DNA of 64,000 nt. Origin: Simmondsia chinensis (lineage: Eukaryota; Streptophyta; Magnoliopsida; Caryophyllales; Simmondsiaceae). The notes under the pieces were generated by a model, which was given only the letters and a program-made list of their open reading frames with translations, had not been told where the DNA came from and ran no database searches. Shown in pieces: positions 11,270 to 22,705 of this stretch. Each line of letters opens with the position of its first letter. Positions within the stretch are counted from its first letter, which is position 1. The position numbers and the translations under genes were made by a program. The stretch is taken from NCBI GenBank assembly GCA_018398585.1, contig JAGTTD010000006.1, positions 6,336,501 through 6,400,500 on the forward strand, read 5' to 3'.

Positions 11270-12029
11270 CACAATGGCGGAAGAAACTCAGGACGAGTTG
11301 GTGTCACTAAACGAAGAGGAGGTCGCGGGTAATGAGGCTCACTTGCTATTGGTCAAGTGAGTTGGCTTCACGCCCGAGGAAGCAGAAGGAGATGAATGGC
11401 TTCAACACAACATCTTTCGGACGATATGCACAATTGGCTCGAAGATATGCCACCTAGTCGTTGACTCCGAGAGTTGTGAGAACGCCTTCTCCAAATAAGC
11501 CATCCAGAAGCTAGGGTTGAAGATGGAGGAACATCCAAACCCTTACAGGATGTCATGGCTTGAGAGAGGAGACTAGGTAACCGTGTCAAAATGTTGCTTG
11601 GTGAAATTTTCAATTGGGTGGAAGTATAGGGATGGCGCGTGGTGTGACGTCGTCACCATGGGTGCTTGCCATCTATTGTTGGGGCGCCCATGGCAATTTG
11701 ATAGGAGTGCCATGCATGACGAGAGAAAGAACACCTATAGCTTCATCTTCGAGGGAACAAGGATCATCTTGTTGCCTAAAAAAGTTGAGGCGCCATGTGT
11801 GTCGAGGATTGAAGACCACGTACCAGAAGACAGAGCCGTATTCACCAACACATTTGGCGAGTTAGAGTTGGCGTCTACACCCATAGGTGACACTAGGAGA
11901 GAGCCAACCTTTGATGAACTGACGTATCTTGATTTGTCTTCTCCACGCATGTTTGATGATCCTATCTATGACGAGGAGGAGGAGTCAGATAAGGTAGGGA
12001 GTTTATTAAAGGAGGCTGGCTCAGAATAA
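11270..12029 (+). pseudogene. gypsy aspartic protease region, broken
   Basis: Reads WLQHNIFRTICTIGSKICHL then VVDSESCENAFSK, a gypsy-type protease core in which the catalytic DSGS has become DSES (about 11463-11474). TAA (11496-11498) and TAG (11574-11576) follow. The open stretch 11583-12029 carries GRPWQFDR and an acidic spacer (YDEEEESDK) of the kind that precedes RT in plant gypsy polyproteins. No RT follows; instead the nested element begins at 12125. Confidence 0.7.
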
Positions 12030-12124
12030 TTGGCATATTGCTTACCGCCAACAAGGAAGGAACAATAATGGGAAGACTGGTTTCATGAAGATGCCTTACC
12101 GAGAAGGCGGATTCAATACCGAGT

Positions 12125-12465
12125 TGTTGGGTTATATGTGGAGTTTGCTTGTATTGGGTTTGGTTTATAAGTTATAGAATTGGGCCAATCCTATTTGGGC
12201 CCATGTCACACTAGGGTTTGGTGTGGAAAGCTCTATATATATATATACGGATTTGTGTATATTCTCATCAAGGTTTGAGTTGATAGGATTAAGAGTTGAG
12301 ACTCCTCATGTAACTCTAATGAAAATAAAGAAATTATTGTGCTCCCCTCCGTGAATGTAGGCTTCGGCTGAACCACATAATTTCCAGTGTTCTCTCTTGT
12401 CCTTTTTGTTTATTATTGCTACTTCGATGTATAATTCAATAATTATTGTGGGTGATCTTAAATAG
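12125..12465 (+). repeat. 5' LTR of the non-autonomous element (first part)
   Basis: Aligned with 15756-16090. It is interrupted 19 bases before its end by the solo LTR at 12466-14755; the remaining 19 bases are at 14761-14779. A TATATATATATA run at 12235-12247 may serve as the TATA region. Confidence 0.88.
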
Positions 12466-14755
12466 TATTGGAAAAAATATAATTTTTTGTTGGAAAAATA
12501 AACTCTGATGCCAACTATTAGGTTCACAGTTCTCAACTATGGTCATAACAGTAAGCACCTATTAGAGTACTTAGAGTAGGAGACTCTTCTCTCTACCTAA
12601 CCCCCCGGTGGGAGAGTCACGCTTTATGACACCTCACGTGCGAGAGTTCACAAGAATAGGTTTATCTCTATAAACCTTTTGCCCTAATACTGGTTGTTGG
12701 GACAAATTTCAAAAATTCTCCCTGGTTTTATAAAATTAACACATCGGAAGGGGTTTGGAATTCAGAATTCTAAACCTAGGGTTCATTTAAAATTCATAAT
12801 TTCAAATCTACATATTTAAATTCATAATTTAAATCTATATATGTAAATTAATTTAGATCTACAGGCATTTTACTCTAATACACTCATAAAAATACATAAA
12901 TTAAAACAGGCATAATAACAAATACTGTGAATAAATAGAAAAAAGCGAAACTAAAAGAAGAAAGAAAGAAGAACAAACCTGAAATTGCTCCAATTATAAA
13001 GAATACCAAGAAAATCGAAACCCAGCGATCTTCTACACAATGACCTCGAACTGCCCAGAGGGTGGACTCCGGAAAATATTAAACTTTGAGGAAAGAAAAA
13101 TTTCAAAAGAAATTTCTCTCTTCCACTAGGTTTCCAAAAGTTAATACTCTCATAAACCTTTTTAATTCTAAATTTTTGAATGCCAAACCTTTGGAATAGG
13201 TATCTCTATTTATAGTAGGTTACCGGAGCGAAAATAAGTAAAAGGGTCAATGTGGGATTCACAATTAAAAGACCAAACGCAGCGTATTAGTATAAAATAA
13301 GTAAAACGTCACGTTTCGGAAGCCAGGAAAATCGCATCCCCTTTTTTTAATTGAGTGTGCCACGTGGCGGGCCACCATTGGCCCACCCGTGGCCACACGG
13401 ATCAGCTGCTAGACCTCCCAATTCATGACACATGTCACGCGTTGGTTGGTCCACCCGCGAGCACCCTAATCATTATCTAGGCCGCGATTTTTTTCCCTTT
13501 TTATTTTGCTTTGTTTTCCACATGTAAAAATTCATCTTATTAATTCTAATTTCTAAAATTATTTTATTTTATAATTTTTAACTTTTATTCATCTCATGAA
13601 TAATGTTTGGCAAAATTAATCTACCCATGTTATGGATAAATAATTTATCTCATTAATTCTTTAATATTTTTTCTGATGGCAATAAATTTAGAGGTTTGCG
13701 CGCGAACCTCAGGGACAATTTAAATCTAACTCTAGATTGGTTAAATTAATCATCTCATGAAATAATTTAATTTCCATTTAATTATACTTAATTCTACTAA
13801 ATAAATCTCACTGCACTCAAGACTTAAACCATTTATTCAATATCTCCCTAATAGACTGTATTGATGACAACAACCCTCTACTAGATGTCCATGACAAAGC
13901 ATAAATATAACCACTACTATTATCCTTCTCACAGCTCCTCCATTAGTTACCGACTCGCTCTTCACTGAATAATTCATTTATACTTGAACATATTCACAGT
14001 ATAAATTCTAAATGTCAAACACTTAGAATACTTTAGCCAAAGTTTCCAAATTATTCAAATATTTACGAATCAACTATGGTGACATATGTAGCTCATAAGA
14101 GACTATAGATTCTTTATTGAATACCTGATCCTTGTGACACTTCACGCCGCTACCCAGTGTACGTGAAAATTCAATCATGCATTTAGACCTTACTTATAGT
14201 ACACTAAAGTAACTAACGCTCCATGCACAAGTCCAGAATACCCTCAAGATTTAAAGTCGTCATTCATGCACAAGTCCAAAATGCCCTCAGGACATAGAGT
14301 CATCATTCAAACAGTACAATGTGAATCACTCATCTCCAATAATAGTCTAGAAATAAGTAACCCATATGGTCCAACTCGGTGTGTCAATCTTATTAAACAC
14401 ACCAACCTAACACATTTGGATCTCCATCCACATGACCGAGACAAGTCATCTAAAGTGTCACGTTATAGTCTTAGCAAACAAGTGGTCCAAACTTGTCTTC
14501 AACTACAAGCCTTTCAAACAACAATCCATACCGTTTATTTCAAGTCTATCTGTGGCTTAGTCTCATAAAACACTTAGAACAAACATGTAAATTATAGTCT
14601 GAGGACTACACCCATCTCATGCATATCTCCCAAAAGAAAATCACATACAGTATAAATGTTCACTTACACAAATTTAACTAGGAAACGACTAGGACTTCAA
14701 TTAATCAAATAATATATTCAGAATAAATCTAGATTTCAGGACACTGTTTCTAACA
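12466..14755 (-). mobile_element. Solo LTR of a large-LTR copia element (about 2.29 kb)
   Basis: Flanked by the 5-bp target duplication AATAG (12461-12465 and 14756-14760). On the minus strand it starts TGTTAGAAACAG and ends CCAATA, where CA has decayed to TA. A TATA box (CTATAAATAGAG, about 13203-13214) is followed by a pyrimidine-rich leader, as in LTRs of SIRE/Maximus-type copia elements. There is no internal coding sequence and no second LTR. It is inserted inside the 5' LTR of the 12125 element. The family name is an inference from LTR length and start sequence. Confidence 0.78.
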
Positions 14756-14779
14756 AATAGATGGTATCAGAGTCTAACA

Positions 14780-15755
14780 AATTGGTATCAGAGCTTATGT
14801 TCAGAGCCTTGGGTGGAATCTAAATCGGAGTTTTAATGGCCAGTGGGAGATGAGACACAATCGGCTAACGTCAGGGATGAAAATTCCAGACGGCGGTTCT
14901 AGTGGTGACCTGCTCTCAACGGCAAAGGCACGGTGGTAGTTAATTTGGGTAGATCATGGGTTTGATCAGTAAACCAATGGTGTAAACTATGGCGGTGCCC
15001 TCATTGGAGTGACGGATTGTGCCTCGGTGAAGAGGTGGTGGCTGAACGTTAGTGGTGGTGATTATGATCCAAGTATAGGAGTGAAACATTAGATCGGTGC
15101 ACCTGAGTGTTAGATCTAGTGGACTCGGTGTAAATTAGTGTTGGTGAAGCAGATAAGAACTTCTCTGGAAGAACCGCACATCTGGTCGAAGTTCTACGGT
15201 GGTGTCGCTAGAGCAAAGAAACCAATGATGGTTACTGGTGGTTCGCGGCCTGAACGGAGGCAATGTTTGTGTTGCTGTGAATTTCTAAAGGGGACGACGG
15301 CCGGAGAGAAGATGTCAAGTGGGAGCGACAGTGGCCATTGTGAGCCTTGGTGGTGGTGTGACACCATGGAAGTCGGTGGTTCGAACTCCAATGAGGGTTT
15401 CCAGCAGTGGTCTCGCGCACGTGAGCGGTGCTGCTGGGCTATGGTGAGTCGATGGTGGCCTTGGTAGAAGTCGGTGAGCGGTGGTCGTGCGCAGTGGAGC
15501 AAGACCTGGTGGCTAGGGTTTCTTGCTGGTACTATAGCGGCGCAGACGTCAGAGACTACCAAAGCGATGCATCGCTGTTTTTTGATTAAAAAAAATTATT
15601 AGGGTTTTTCATGTTAGGTCAACGGGTTATTTGACCGAGTTTGATTAACCTAATTGGGTCGGGTCCTTGTATTATTGTTAGATCTAAATTTCAAATTCTT
15701 GGTTGGTCTAGTCTGATAATTGTAACTAATGCAACCAAACTCCAAGTGGGAGAAT
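14780..15755 (+). other. Interior of the non-autonomous LTR element
   Basis: Begins with the PBS and ends with the polypurine tract. It is rich in GGTGG/TGGTG words. Short ORFs exist on both strands around 15138-15562, but none resembles a retroelement protein and they overlap each other, so I do not call them genes. Confidence 0.7.
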
Positions 15756-16110
15756 TGTTGGGTTATATGTGGAGCTTGGTTGTATTGGTTTGGTTTATAA
15801 GTTATAGGATTGGGCCAATCCTATTTGGGCCCATGTCATACTAGGGTTTAGTGTGGGAAGCTCTACATGTATATGGATTTGTATATGTTCTTATCAGGGT
15901 TTGAGTTGAGAGGATTGAGAGTTGAGACATCTCATGTAATTCCAATGGAAATAAAGAAATTATTGTGCTCCCCTCCGTAGATATGGGCTTCAGCTGAACC
16001 ACGTAATTTCCAGTGTTCTCCCATATCTCTTTTGTTTATTATTGCTACTTAGAGTTATGATTCAGTAATTTCTGTGGGCAATCTTAAATAAATGGTATCA
16101 GGGTCTAACA
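15756..16110 (+). repeat. 3' LTR of the non-autonomous element
   Basis: 355 bases, TGTTGGG to CTAACA, directly after the polypurine tract at 15744-15754. Confidence 0.88.
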
Positions 16111-16747
16111 CAAGTAAATCTCTAGGTGCATGAGGATTGCAGGCGCCAAATGTGGAGACTACTTGCTATGAGTTACATCTGAGTGAGGCAGAAGGGCAGA
16201 TTAGCCGTATCAATGCCAACAAAAGATGGAACTGGGCGGGGATACCTTGGTCGCCAAACAAAACAGAGAGACGAGCCCAAAAATGTACCAAGAGCTGTAT
16301 TTGCAGTAGAGAAAGGTTCGCAGTGGAAGAATCAGATACCAGGAGGTGAGTTACCGTCCATGCCTTGGCAGAACAAACAGCAAACCTTATGCTGGCAGAA
16401 GAGGTCAACTACTCACACCGTGAGAAGCATGGCGGACTGGAGTTCGACAAGATTAGAGGTTGGCATGAGGAAACTTAACTTGGTAAGGATAACCAAGAAG
16501 ACTTATTGGCAAATTCGAGGGCGAATTCTCTTTAGCCCGGAGAAAATGATGCCATCTACAACTTGGTGGGGCAAGATTCAACACACGTCTTGGCAAGCGG
16601 GGACAACGGACCACAACTAGGCAAATTTGGAGATTTGGACTTTGGTAAGACGAAGTCTAGGCGTGAGGGAACATGGCACGTGTCTATTCTTGACCCGAAT
16701 AATCCGCCAACGAATTCGAAGATGAATTTTCTCCAGCCCGGAGAGAA

Positions 16748-17278
16748 TGATGTAGCCCCGCCTCCTTTGGCAGATAGCTTGGCGAATGAGTCATTGGCTG
16801 GTTGGCGGCTATGGCTCGGCGAGATCAGGAGAGACGCGGCTAGAAGATGATTTGCGGCTTAAAGAGTTGATGATGATATCGGTAACATCTAAGCAAGGAG
16901 GGATTGGCAGCAAGGAAGGCCTAGTGGGTATGGAGACGCTGCACAAGGATTGGAATGCGGCAAAGATAGAGTTTGAGTTGGATTAGGATTAGTATTAGCT
17001 CTAGATTTAAATCTTGTAGTGCACTTATCTTTAGTATTTTAATTATCTCTTAGCGTTTCAGTTCAAGTTAATTAGCTACTCTATATATACAACAGGAATT
17101 TAGGTTGTTTAATCATTCAGTTTTTGAGATTTTTTTTTTCCTATTTTAGAGCATCTTTTCTCGGGTTGTGAGAATTGAGCATATTTTCCTCTTGATTTTT
17201 ATTAGTGATTAATAAAATAAAAGCGAAGGCTGTTGAATCCTTCCCGCACCCACAAATCTCACTTTACACGCTATATTA
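16748..17278 (+). repeat. 3' LTR of the gypsy-type element
   Basis: 531 bases, TGATG to CTATATTA. The end corresponds to CTACATCA in the 5' LTR with two C to T changes. It contains a TATATATAC motif near 17082 and polyadenylation-like AATAAA strings near 17212, within the region missing from or shared with the 5' LTR. Confidence 0.88.
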
Positions 17279-17283
17279 GATAG

Positions 17284-18002
17284 GCTTTCGGATTTTCAAG
17301 CATATCTCCACCCCAATTTTCAACTCTCGAGCATTTAAGGTAAGATTTCTAAGGAGTGTTTCACGCTATGCCATCCAAACTGCCCCAAGTGAGGCCCATT
17401 TCTTTATTTTTGTTAAATTTTTAATGTAATTGTGGAAGCGTCCGTAATTGAAATATTGACAAAATCCTTAAAAAATACAAATCAAAGTAAATGCATCAAA
17501 TAAAACCCCAAACAAGTGATTGGTTGAGGTCATTTAGAAGCGCAAACACGTATCAAAATATTTTATGTTAGAACTTAAACAAATGTTCCAAACTCTTTTC
17601 TTAATAACTTCAACATGAGCCTAAAGTGATGCTAGATGTGCAGTGTTGGGCTAAAAGACAATAGAAACAAGACAACATAGAAAATAGAGGAGTCGTAGCT
17701 CCTATTTTTGTGTTTGCTTTGTTTTGCTTTGTATTGTATGCTTCTTGCCTAGTTCTTGGTACCTAATGAAATTGTACCTTCACTATCGTTGCGTTGCGGG
17801 GGGGGTGGGGTGGTGTGAAAGGACAAAGAAATAGAAGAGGAAAACATAAAGTTAGAGGTCAACAACACTTGGCCTTGTGACATCTCTTAGTACCTCGTCT
17901 GGTATGTTATAATTCTTTAACATCTTAAAATTAATCTTCTATCACACGTGTATCTAGTACATTCTTAGTGTTGTCCCGTTTGAATAAAGGAAGCTTTTTG
18001 AA
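17284..18002. other. No gene seen between two retroelements
   Basis: AT-rich single-copy-looking sequence with a G-run at 17799-17811. No coding signal found. Confidence 0.5.
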
Positions 18003-18936
18003 TTAGGCACCACCTCCACCAACAACAACATTCTCAGTGCCACAAGGGCTCCCGTATGTGTGGAGTCTGGGGTAGGATGTATGCAGCCTTGCTCTATCAG
18101 GGTGAGACCCAGATGAGAGGCTGTTTCTGAGGATCCTCAGCTTGATAGTTGGAAAGTTGTCAAGAACCTGTAAGAAGAGCATGAAATGGGGTAAGCAGGG
18201 ATCATGTAGGGAGCATGTAAGGAGTATGAAAGGGAGCAAGATGGGCCTGGGTATCATGCGAGGCATGTAAGTGTACAGACAAGTAATCGTATAGGCAATC
18301 ATATAAGTAATGTAAGCACATAAGTAAAATACTCATGCAAGCATGTAAGCATGTACATAATGTACGCATGGAGACATCTCTAACTACCCTCCATGGGTTG
18401 CTTGAAGCTCCTACACTACTAAATCGGATACTCCTAAAACTACCCTCCACTGAGCTCTAACTATGGCCATCTCTTCATTTAAGTTGAGGTAGGCGAAGTC
18501 CTGATGGAATGTCCTCAACCAACTCTTTTTTGGCTGGCCTCTTCCTCTCTTCCTGTCTGTAGTATGAAGTTATATCCCCTTACCAGCGCAAAGGCGTGAC
18601 ACCAACCAACTCTTATTAAGCTGGCCTCTTCCTCTCTGCTTGTCTGTGAAATTGCCTCCATCCAATCCTATGAGCACTAATCGCCTAACAAATACCCACA
18701 ATGATAACCAGTCATAGAAGCATCCTCGTGGATACGAGTGCTCGATGCTTCTACATGGACGATGCTCCTACCCCCTATATCGGGCACACTTAAACTAATC
18801 CTCTACTGAGCTCTATCTGGGGCCATTTCTTCGGTTAAGTTGAGATATGTGAGGTCCTTACGAATTGTCTCCGTCCAACTCTTCTTTGGCCTTCCTCTCC
18901 CTCTCTTCCCGTCCGTTTTCTGTAGTTGTTCACATC

Positions 18937-19125
18937 TCATGACAAGAGCAGTGGTGGATCTCCTCCTAACGTGCCCAAACACCGCAGACGTTGCTCCCTT
19001 AACTTATCCTCTATTAGGGCGACGCCTAATTGACTTCTTATAACGTCATTTCTGATCCTATCTTTTCTTGTGTGTCCACACATCCACCTCAACATCCTCA
19101 TCTCTACCACCTTCAGCTTTTGCAT
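18937..19125 (-). pseudogene. RTE LINE ORF2 C-terminal fragment
   Basis: Carries KVVEMRMLRWMCGHTRKDRI, matching the plus-strand LINE fragment at 5400-5460. It belongs to the same LINE as 19485-20039, separated by frame breaks. Confidence 0.85.
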
Positions 19126-19484
19126 GTGATGGCACTTAACTAGCTAGCACTCTACCCCGTATAACAAAGCCGGCCTCACTACTATCTTATAATATTTACC
19201 CTTTAACTTGAACGGGAACTTCCTATCGCACAGTACCACAGAGGCCATTCTCTATTTATGCCAACCCACTTTAATCTTGTTGTTGACATCTGCTTCCATT
19301 TCGCCATCTTAATGCACTATGGAACCCAAGTATTTAAAGCATGCTTTATGGGGGATTTGCTCTGATCCGATCTTGACGACTTCTGTGCTTGGCATGGTAG
19401 AGGTGCTGAACTTGAACTCCATATACTCCGTCTTAGATTTATTGAGTCTTAGACCTTTCAATTCTAAGTCCATCCTTCAAAGGT

Positions 19485-20039
19485 CTAGTTTCTTGTTTCC
19501 TTTCTAAATTCTCCTACGAGAACTATATCATCTGCGAAAAGCATGCACCAAGGCACATCTCCTTGGATGTGCCTAGTGAGCTTGTCCATAACCAGAATGA
19601 ACAGACAGGGACTTAAGGCTAATCCTTGGTGTGCCCCCACTGTAATGGGAAAACTGTCTGTCTCCCCTTTTATTGTGCGCACATTGGTTTGGGAGTCTTC
19701 GTACATGTCCTTTATGGCTCGTATATGGGGCTCGTGGATGTCATTCCCTTCCAGGACCCTCCATAGGATTTCTCTTGGTTCCTCCAAATCAATGAAAACC
19801 ATGTAAAGGTCCTTCTGTCTATCTCTGTAGTACTCTATGGTCCTCCTCGAGAGATGGATGGCTTCCATTGTTGATCTAGCTGGCATAAATCTAAATTGGT
19901 TCTCTGAGACGCCTGCTTGTTGTCGAAGCCTTCTTTTTATGACCCGCTCCCAAAGCTTCAGGGTGTGGCTCATTAGTTTGATTCCTCTGTAGTTGGCACA
20001 ACTCTGAATGTCACCTTTGTTCTTATAAACGGGAACCAA
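19485..20039 (-). pseudogene. RTE LINE reverse transcriptase core
   Basis: 184 codons on the minus strand carry the non-LTR RT motifs in order: VPVYKNKGDIQSCANYRGI (block 0/1), SENQFRFMPARSTMEAIHL (block 2), YMVFIDLEE (block 3, first catalytic Asp), GAHQGLALSPCLFILVMDKL (block 4) and MLFADDIVLVGE (block 5, catalytic FADD). Frame breaks on either side show that it is a dead copy. The block 4 motif GAHQGLALSP differs from the usual QGS by one residue. Confidence 0.9.
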
Positions 20040-20839
20040 TGTACTCTTTCGTCATTCATCTGGCATCTTTTTCCCTTGGAGAATTTGGTTGAATAATTTG
20101 GTTAACCATCTGATACCCACTTCTCCAGTACATTTCCATGCCTCAAATGCGTATTCCGTCTAGGCCGACTGCTTGACCCCTACCCATCTTCTTCAATGCT
20201 TCCCTTACTTCCTCAAGTCTAACTCTGGTGCAGTTGTAGTCGGTCACGGGCTCCGCCAATGCTTGTAGTTCTCCTGGGGATGCAACTAAACAAATCATGG
20301 AAGTAGGATTTCCACCTAGCTTTAATTTGTTGCTCGTCCATGAGCACTTTTCCCTCAGCGCCTTTTATACACCTTACTAGGTCCAGGTCTTTAGTCCTCC
20401 TTTCTCTTGCCTTTGCAATTCTATAGAGGTCTCTAGCTCCCTCAGCTGTATCCAGCCTTTTAAAGAACTCCTCAAAGGCTTTAGATTATGCGTCTCGTAC
20501 TGCTATCCTTGCTTCTTTCTTAGTCTGTTTATATTGTCATTTCTTGTCATCACCTCCACTACGATCCCACTCCTTAAAGTAGTGTCGTTTCATCTTAATC
20601 TTTTCTTGGACCTCCATGCACCACCACCAGGTGTCTCCGATGTTTGGTGCCCCACGCTTTAATACGCCTAGTACTTTCCGTGCCAGATCTCTTATCTTTT
20701 GGGCTACTTGATGTTAGGCACCACGAAGTCCAAAACACGACCAAAAATAAGTGTAGACCAAACATGCTATTAAAGTAATCCACCACCATTAAAAAAAGTT
20801 GTTATCTTCTACTAAAGGTAGGACTTGATCAATTGACCC

Positions 20840-21140
20840 TTGGGTGCATTTCCTATCGAGGAACCAATTTTTTAAAATGTTTAAGTCGATGGGTGAAGAT
20901 CTAAGATTATTTTTACACTCTAACATGTCCTTTCAACCGAATCTTAATTGGGCTTGAAGCATGGTTAATGCACAGGTACTCTCATATTTTGTGCTTGAAT
21001 ATTAAGAGTGGGGGTTGTTGGGATTCAAAATCGTGACATCTCAGTCAACAAAAATATGATATTATATTAAGGAACCAACTTTTTTAAAAGATTAAGCTGA
21101 TGGGTAAATATTCATAATTGGTTTTATACTCTGTTACTTT
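20840..21140. repeat. Dispersed repeat, two direct partial copies
   Basis: Sequence around 20858-21040 and again at 21073-21140 shares AGGAACCAA, TTAAGCTGATGGGT and a TTTTATACTCT block. A related copy lies at 30545-30760 inside intron 1 of PAT. I do not recognise the family. Confidence 0.6.
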
Positions 21141-21735
21141 CTACAACTCACAAGAGTTAAGTAAATACATATCAATTATCAATACATCCACTCCCACTTA
21201 CAAAAACTGCAAACAAATCAATTTCTGTTAGCATAGGCACATTAATATAGTTATCATTATAATAGTTATCGTTATAATTATGCAAACAATTGCCACCCTT
21301 ACATAAGGTTTGTGTTAAGCTAAACTAGTTTTACCTGTGCAATGCAAGAAAAGTAATAAGGTTAAATTTTTTGATTTTTAACCCGCATTCGGGTGAACAT
21401 TTTCACACATTCACGCTCATTGTCACCATAGAGCTCTTAATTTGTCACCTGCTCCATGTATTCTTCTTCCCCTCTCGTAAGCCAATGGTTTTTTTTTTTT
21501 TTTTTTTTTTTGGCGTATAAGTCAATGTATGTATGGTCACCAACATTGTGACCTACTATCCCTGGAATATGTTTGGAGGAAAAGATTTCTATTACATTTT
21601 CGGAAAATTGTGGTTCGGTCTTTGCCTCTTTGATTGCAAATCAAATGGGCTGGACATTAGCTTAACATTAGTTTGTGCTATGTGTTACAAGAGTTGATGA
21701 TGATCTATGTAAAAGTTTTGCTAGATGCTAATTAC
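21141..21735. other. No gene seen; homopolymer T run
   Basis: AT-rich spacer with a T-run at 21489-21510. No coding signal. Confidence 0.5.
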
Positions 21736-21738
21736 TAA

Positions 21739-22068
21739 GCCCTTGTTTGGTTGACGGGATGTAAACGTCAGAAGTAGAAATTCATAAAAGTTAGGAACTT
21801 GGACTCTTGTTTGGTTAGGAAGTTGGCAGAATACGAGAAATAGAAATTACTTAACAATTTACAATTCTTTCAAAATAGGAAGTAAATTACTTGCCCCCTT
21901 AAGTTATAATTCATTTATTTTTAACTAACGTCCCTAGGGAAGCTCTATTTTCTATCCTGACAACCAAACATTTTTCGTGTACATCTTGAGAAGTTGACAT
22001 GGGAATTAAATTTTCAAAAATTACAACTTCATGTAAAAATTTAATTTACGTGCCAAGCAAATGAGACC
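21739..22068. mobile_element. MITE, about 330 bp, copy 1
   Basis: Imperfect terminal inverted repeats (left GCCCTTGTTTGGTTG; right end complementary to GGTCTCATTTGCTTG) sit between TAA trinucleotides (21736-21738, 22069-22071). A 3-bp TAA duplication fits a PIF/Harbinger (Tourist-like) MITE. A relative lies at 29999-30291; the two share a block containing GAGAAGTTGACA. Confidence 0.55.
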
Positions 22069-22071
22069 TAA

Positions 22072-22418
22072 TACTAAGCTACTACCAATTGCCTAGTTGG
22101 CAACTTAATGCTACAATTACAAAATATAAATCCAACTTATAAAAGGTATAATATAAAATCCATTAAATCTCAATACTTGACCTTATGAATTTAAAGTATA
22201 TTTCAATCCACTTTAGCTATAAGATATTGTATAACCTCGATAAATTAATAATCTCGATTAAATAATATTTTTGGCTGGTCTCGACTTAGTATCGATGTGG
22301 TAAATAATATCTCGATTAATTAATAAATTTTTATGGTTCTAAGGGTATTAATTTATAGAGATTCAACTATATTTCATATTCCTCATGTATAATTTCAAGT
22401 TTTGGTCTTTGTAGTTCG

Positions 22419-22497
<79 letters not shown>

Positions 22498-22705
22498 TTA
22501 TCAATACCACCTACCAAGAGTAATGACTAATGACTTCAATTAAGCCTTTTTTTCCTTTTTTTTTTTTAATCAGGAAAAGTCCAAAAGGTGTGCTCTTTAA
22601 AATTTAAGGAATTGGACATGGATGACATACATAGATTGTCCAACTTAAGATTTCTAGTATTGTTAATTTAAGCCAAAAAAACAACATTATTGGCACTTTC
22701 ATTAT
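22072..22705. repeat. AT-rich spacer with TTA microsatellite
   Basis: No gene. About 22225-22370 is a repetitive stretch containing several CTCGATTAATTAATA-like phrases. 22421-22498 is a (TTA)n run of about 25 units. Confidence 0.7.

Larger units (their letters stand above)
12125..16110 (+). mobile_element. Small non-autonomous LTR retrotransposon nested in the gypsy element
   Basis: The 5' LTR (12125-12465 plus 14761-14779, split by a solo LTR) and 3' LTR (15756-16110) both begin TGTTGGGTTATATGTGG and end GTCTAACA. Target duplications are CGAGT (12120-12124) and CAAGT (16111-16115), one base apart. A PBS (TGGTATCAGAGC, 14783-14794) and polypurine tract (AAGTGGGAGAA, 15744-15754) are present, so the plus orientation is certain. 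The interior is only about 976 bases and encodes no gag, RT or integrase that I can recognise. With LTRs near 355 bases it is larger than a typical TRIM; it is best called TRIM-like and must depend on another element. Confidence 0.88.
10483..17278 (+). mobile_element. Ty3/gypsy-type LTR retrotransposon lacking RT and integrase, host of a nested insertion
   Basis: LTRs 10483-10884 and 16748-17278 are flanked by the 5-bp target duplication GATAG (10478-10482 and 17279-17283). A PBS (TGGTATCAAAGC) follows the 5' LTR and a purine-rich tract precedes the 3' LTR. The interior has a basic N-terminal gag-like ORF and a gypsy-type protease region, but no RT, RNase H or integrase. A second element (12125-16110) sits inside. 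The 5' LTR lacks about 130 bases near 10750 that the 3' LTR has. The protease sequence (HLLLGRPWQFDR) is of a kind I associate with Ty3/gypsy polyproteins; with no RT, superfamily placement rests on that. Confidence 0.85.
18014..20713 (-). mobile_element. 5'-truncated RTE-type LINE with 11-bp target duplication
   Basis: Flanked by TTAGGCACCAC at 18003-18013 and 20714-20724. On the minus strand it begins inside ORF2 (KVLGVLKRGAPNIGDTWWW region, then KRHYFKEWDRSGGDDK near 20560). It runs through the reverse transcriptase and ends with the RTE tail block (AGAAACAGCCTCTC, GGCTGCATACATCC) and a GTTGTTGTTGG end at 18014-18030. The RT contains the FADD catalytic motif. The internal stretch 18150-18480 is unlike other RTE sequence and may be a small secondary insertion or a decayed 3' UTR. 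Confidence 0.9.

Noticed and set aside
12507..12518. PBS-like CTCTGATGCCAA (minus TTGGCATCAGAG) suggesting an element end inside the 2.3-kb solo LTR
   Set aside because: The AATAG duplications place the element ends at 12466 and 14755, so the motif is internal; no gag follows it.
15138..15562. Overlapping ORFs on both strands (109 and 122 codons) in the TRIM-like interior
   Set aside because: They overlap antisense to one another, are GC-bias artefacts of GGTGG-rich sequence and match no retroelement protein.
18202..18450. Minus-strand ORFs rich in Cys, Leu and His
   Set aside because: Created by the CATGTAAG/CATACATG repeat words; outside the LINE reading frame.
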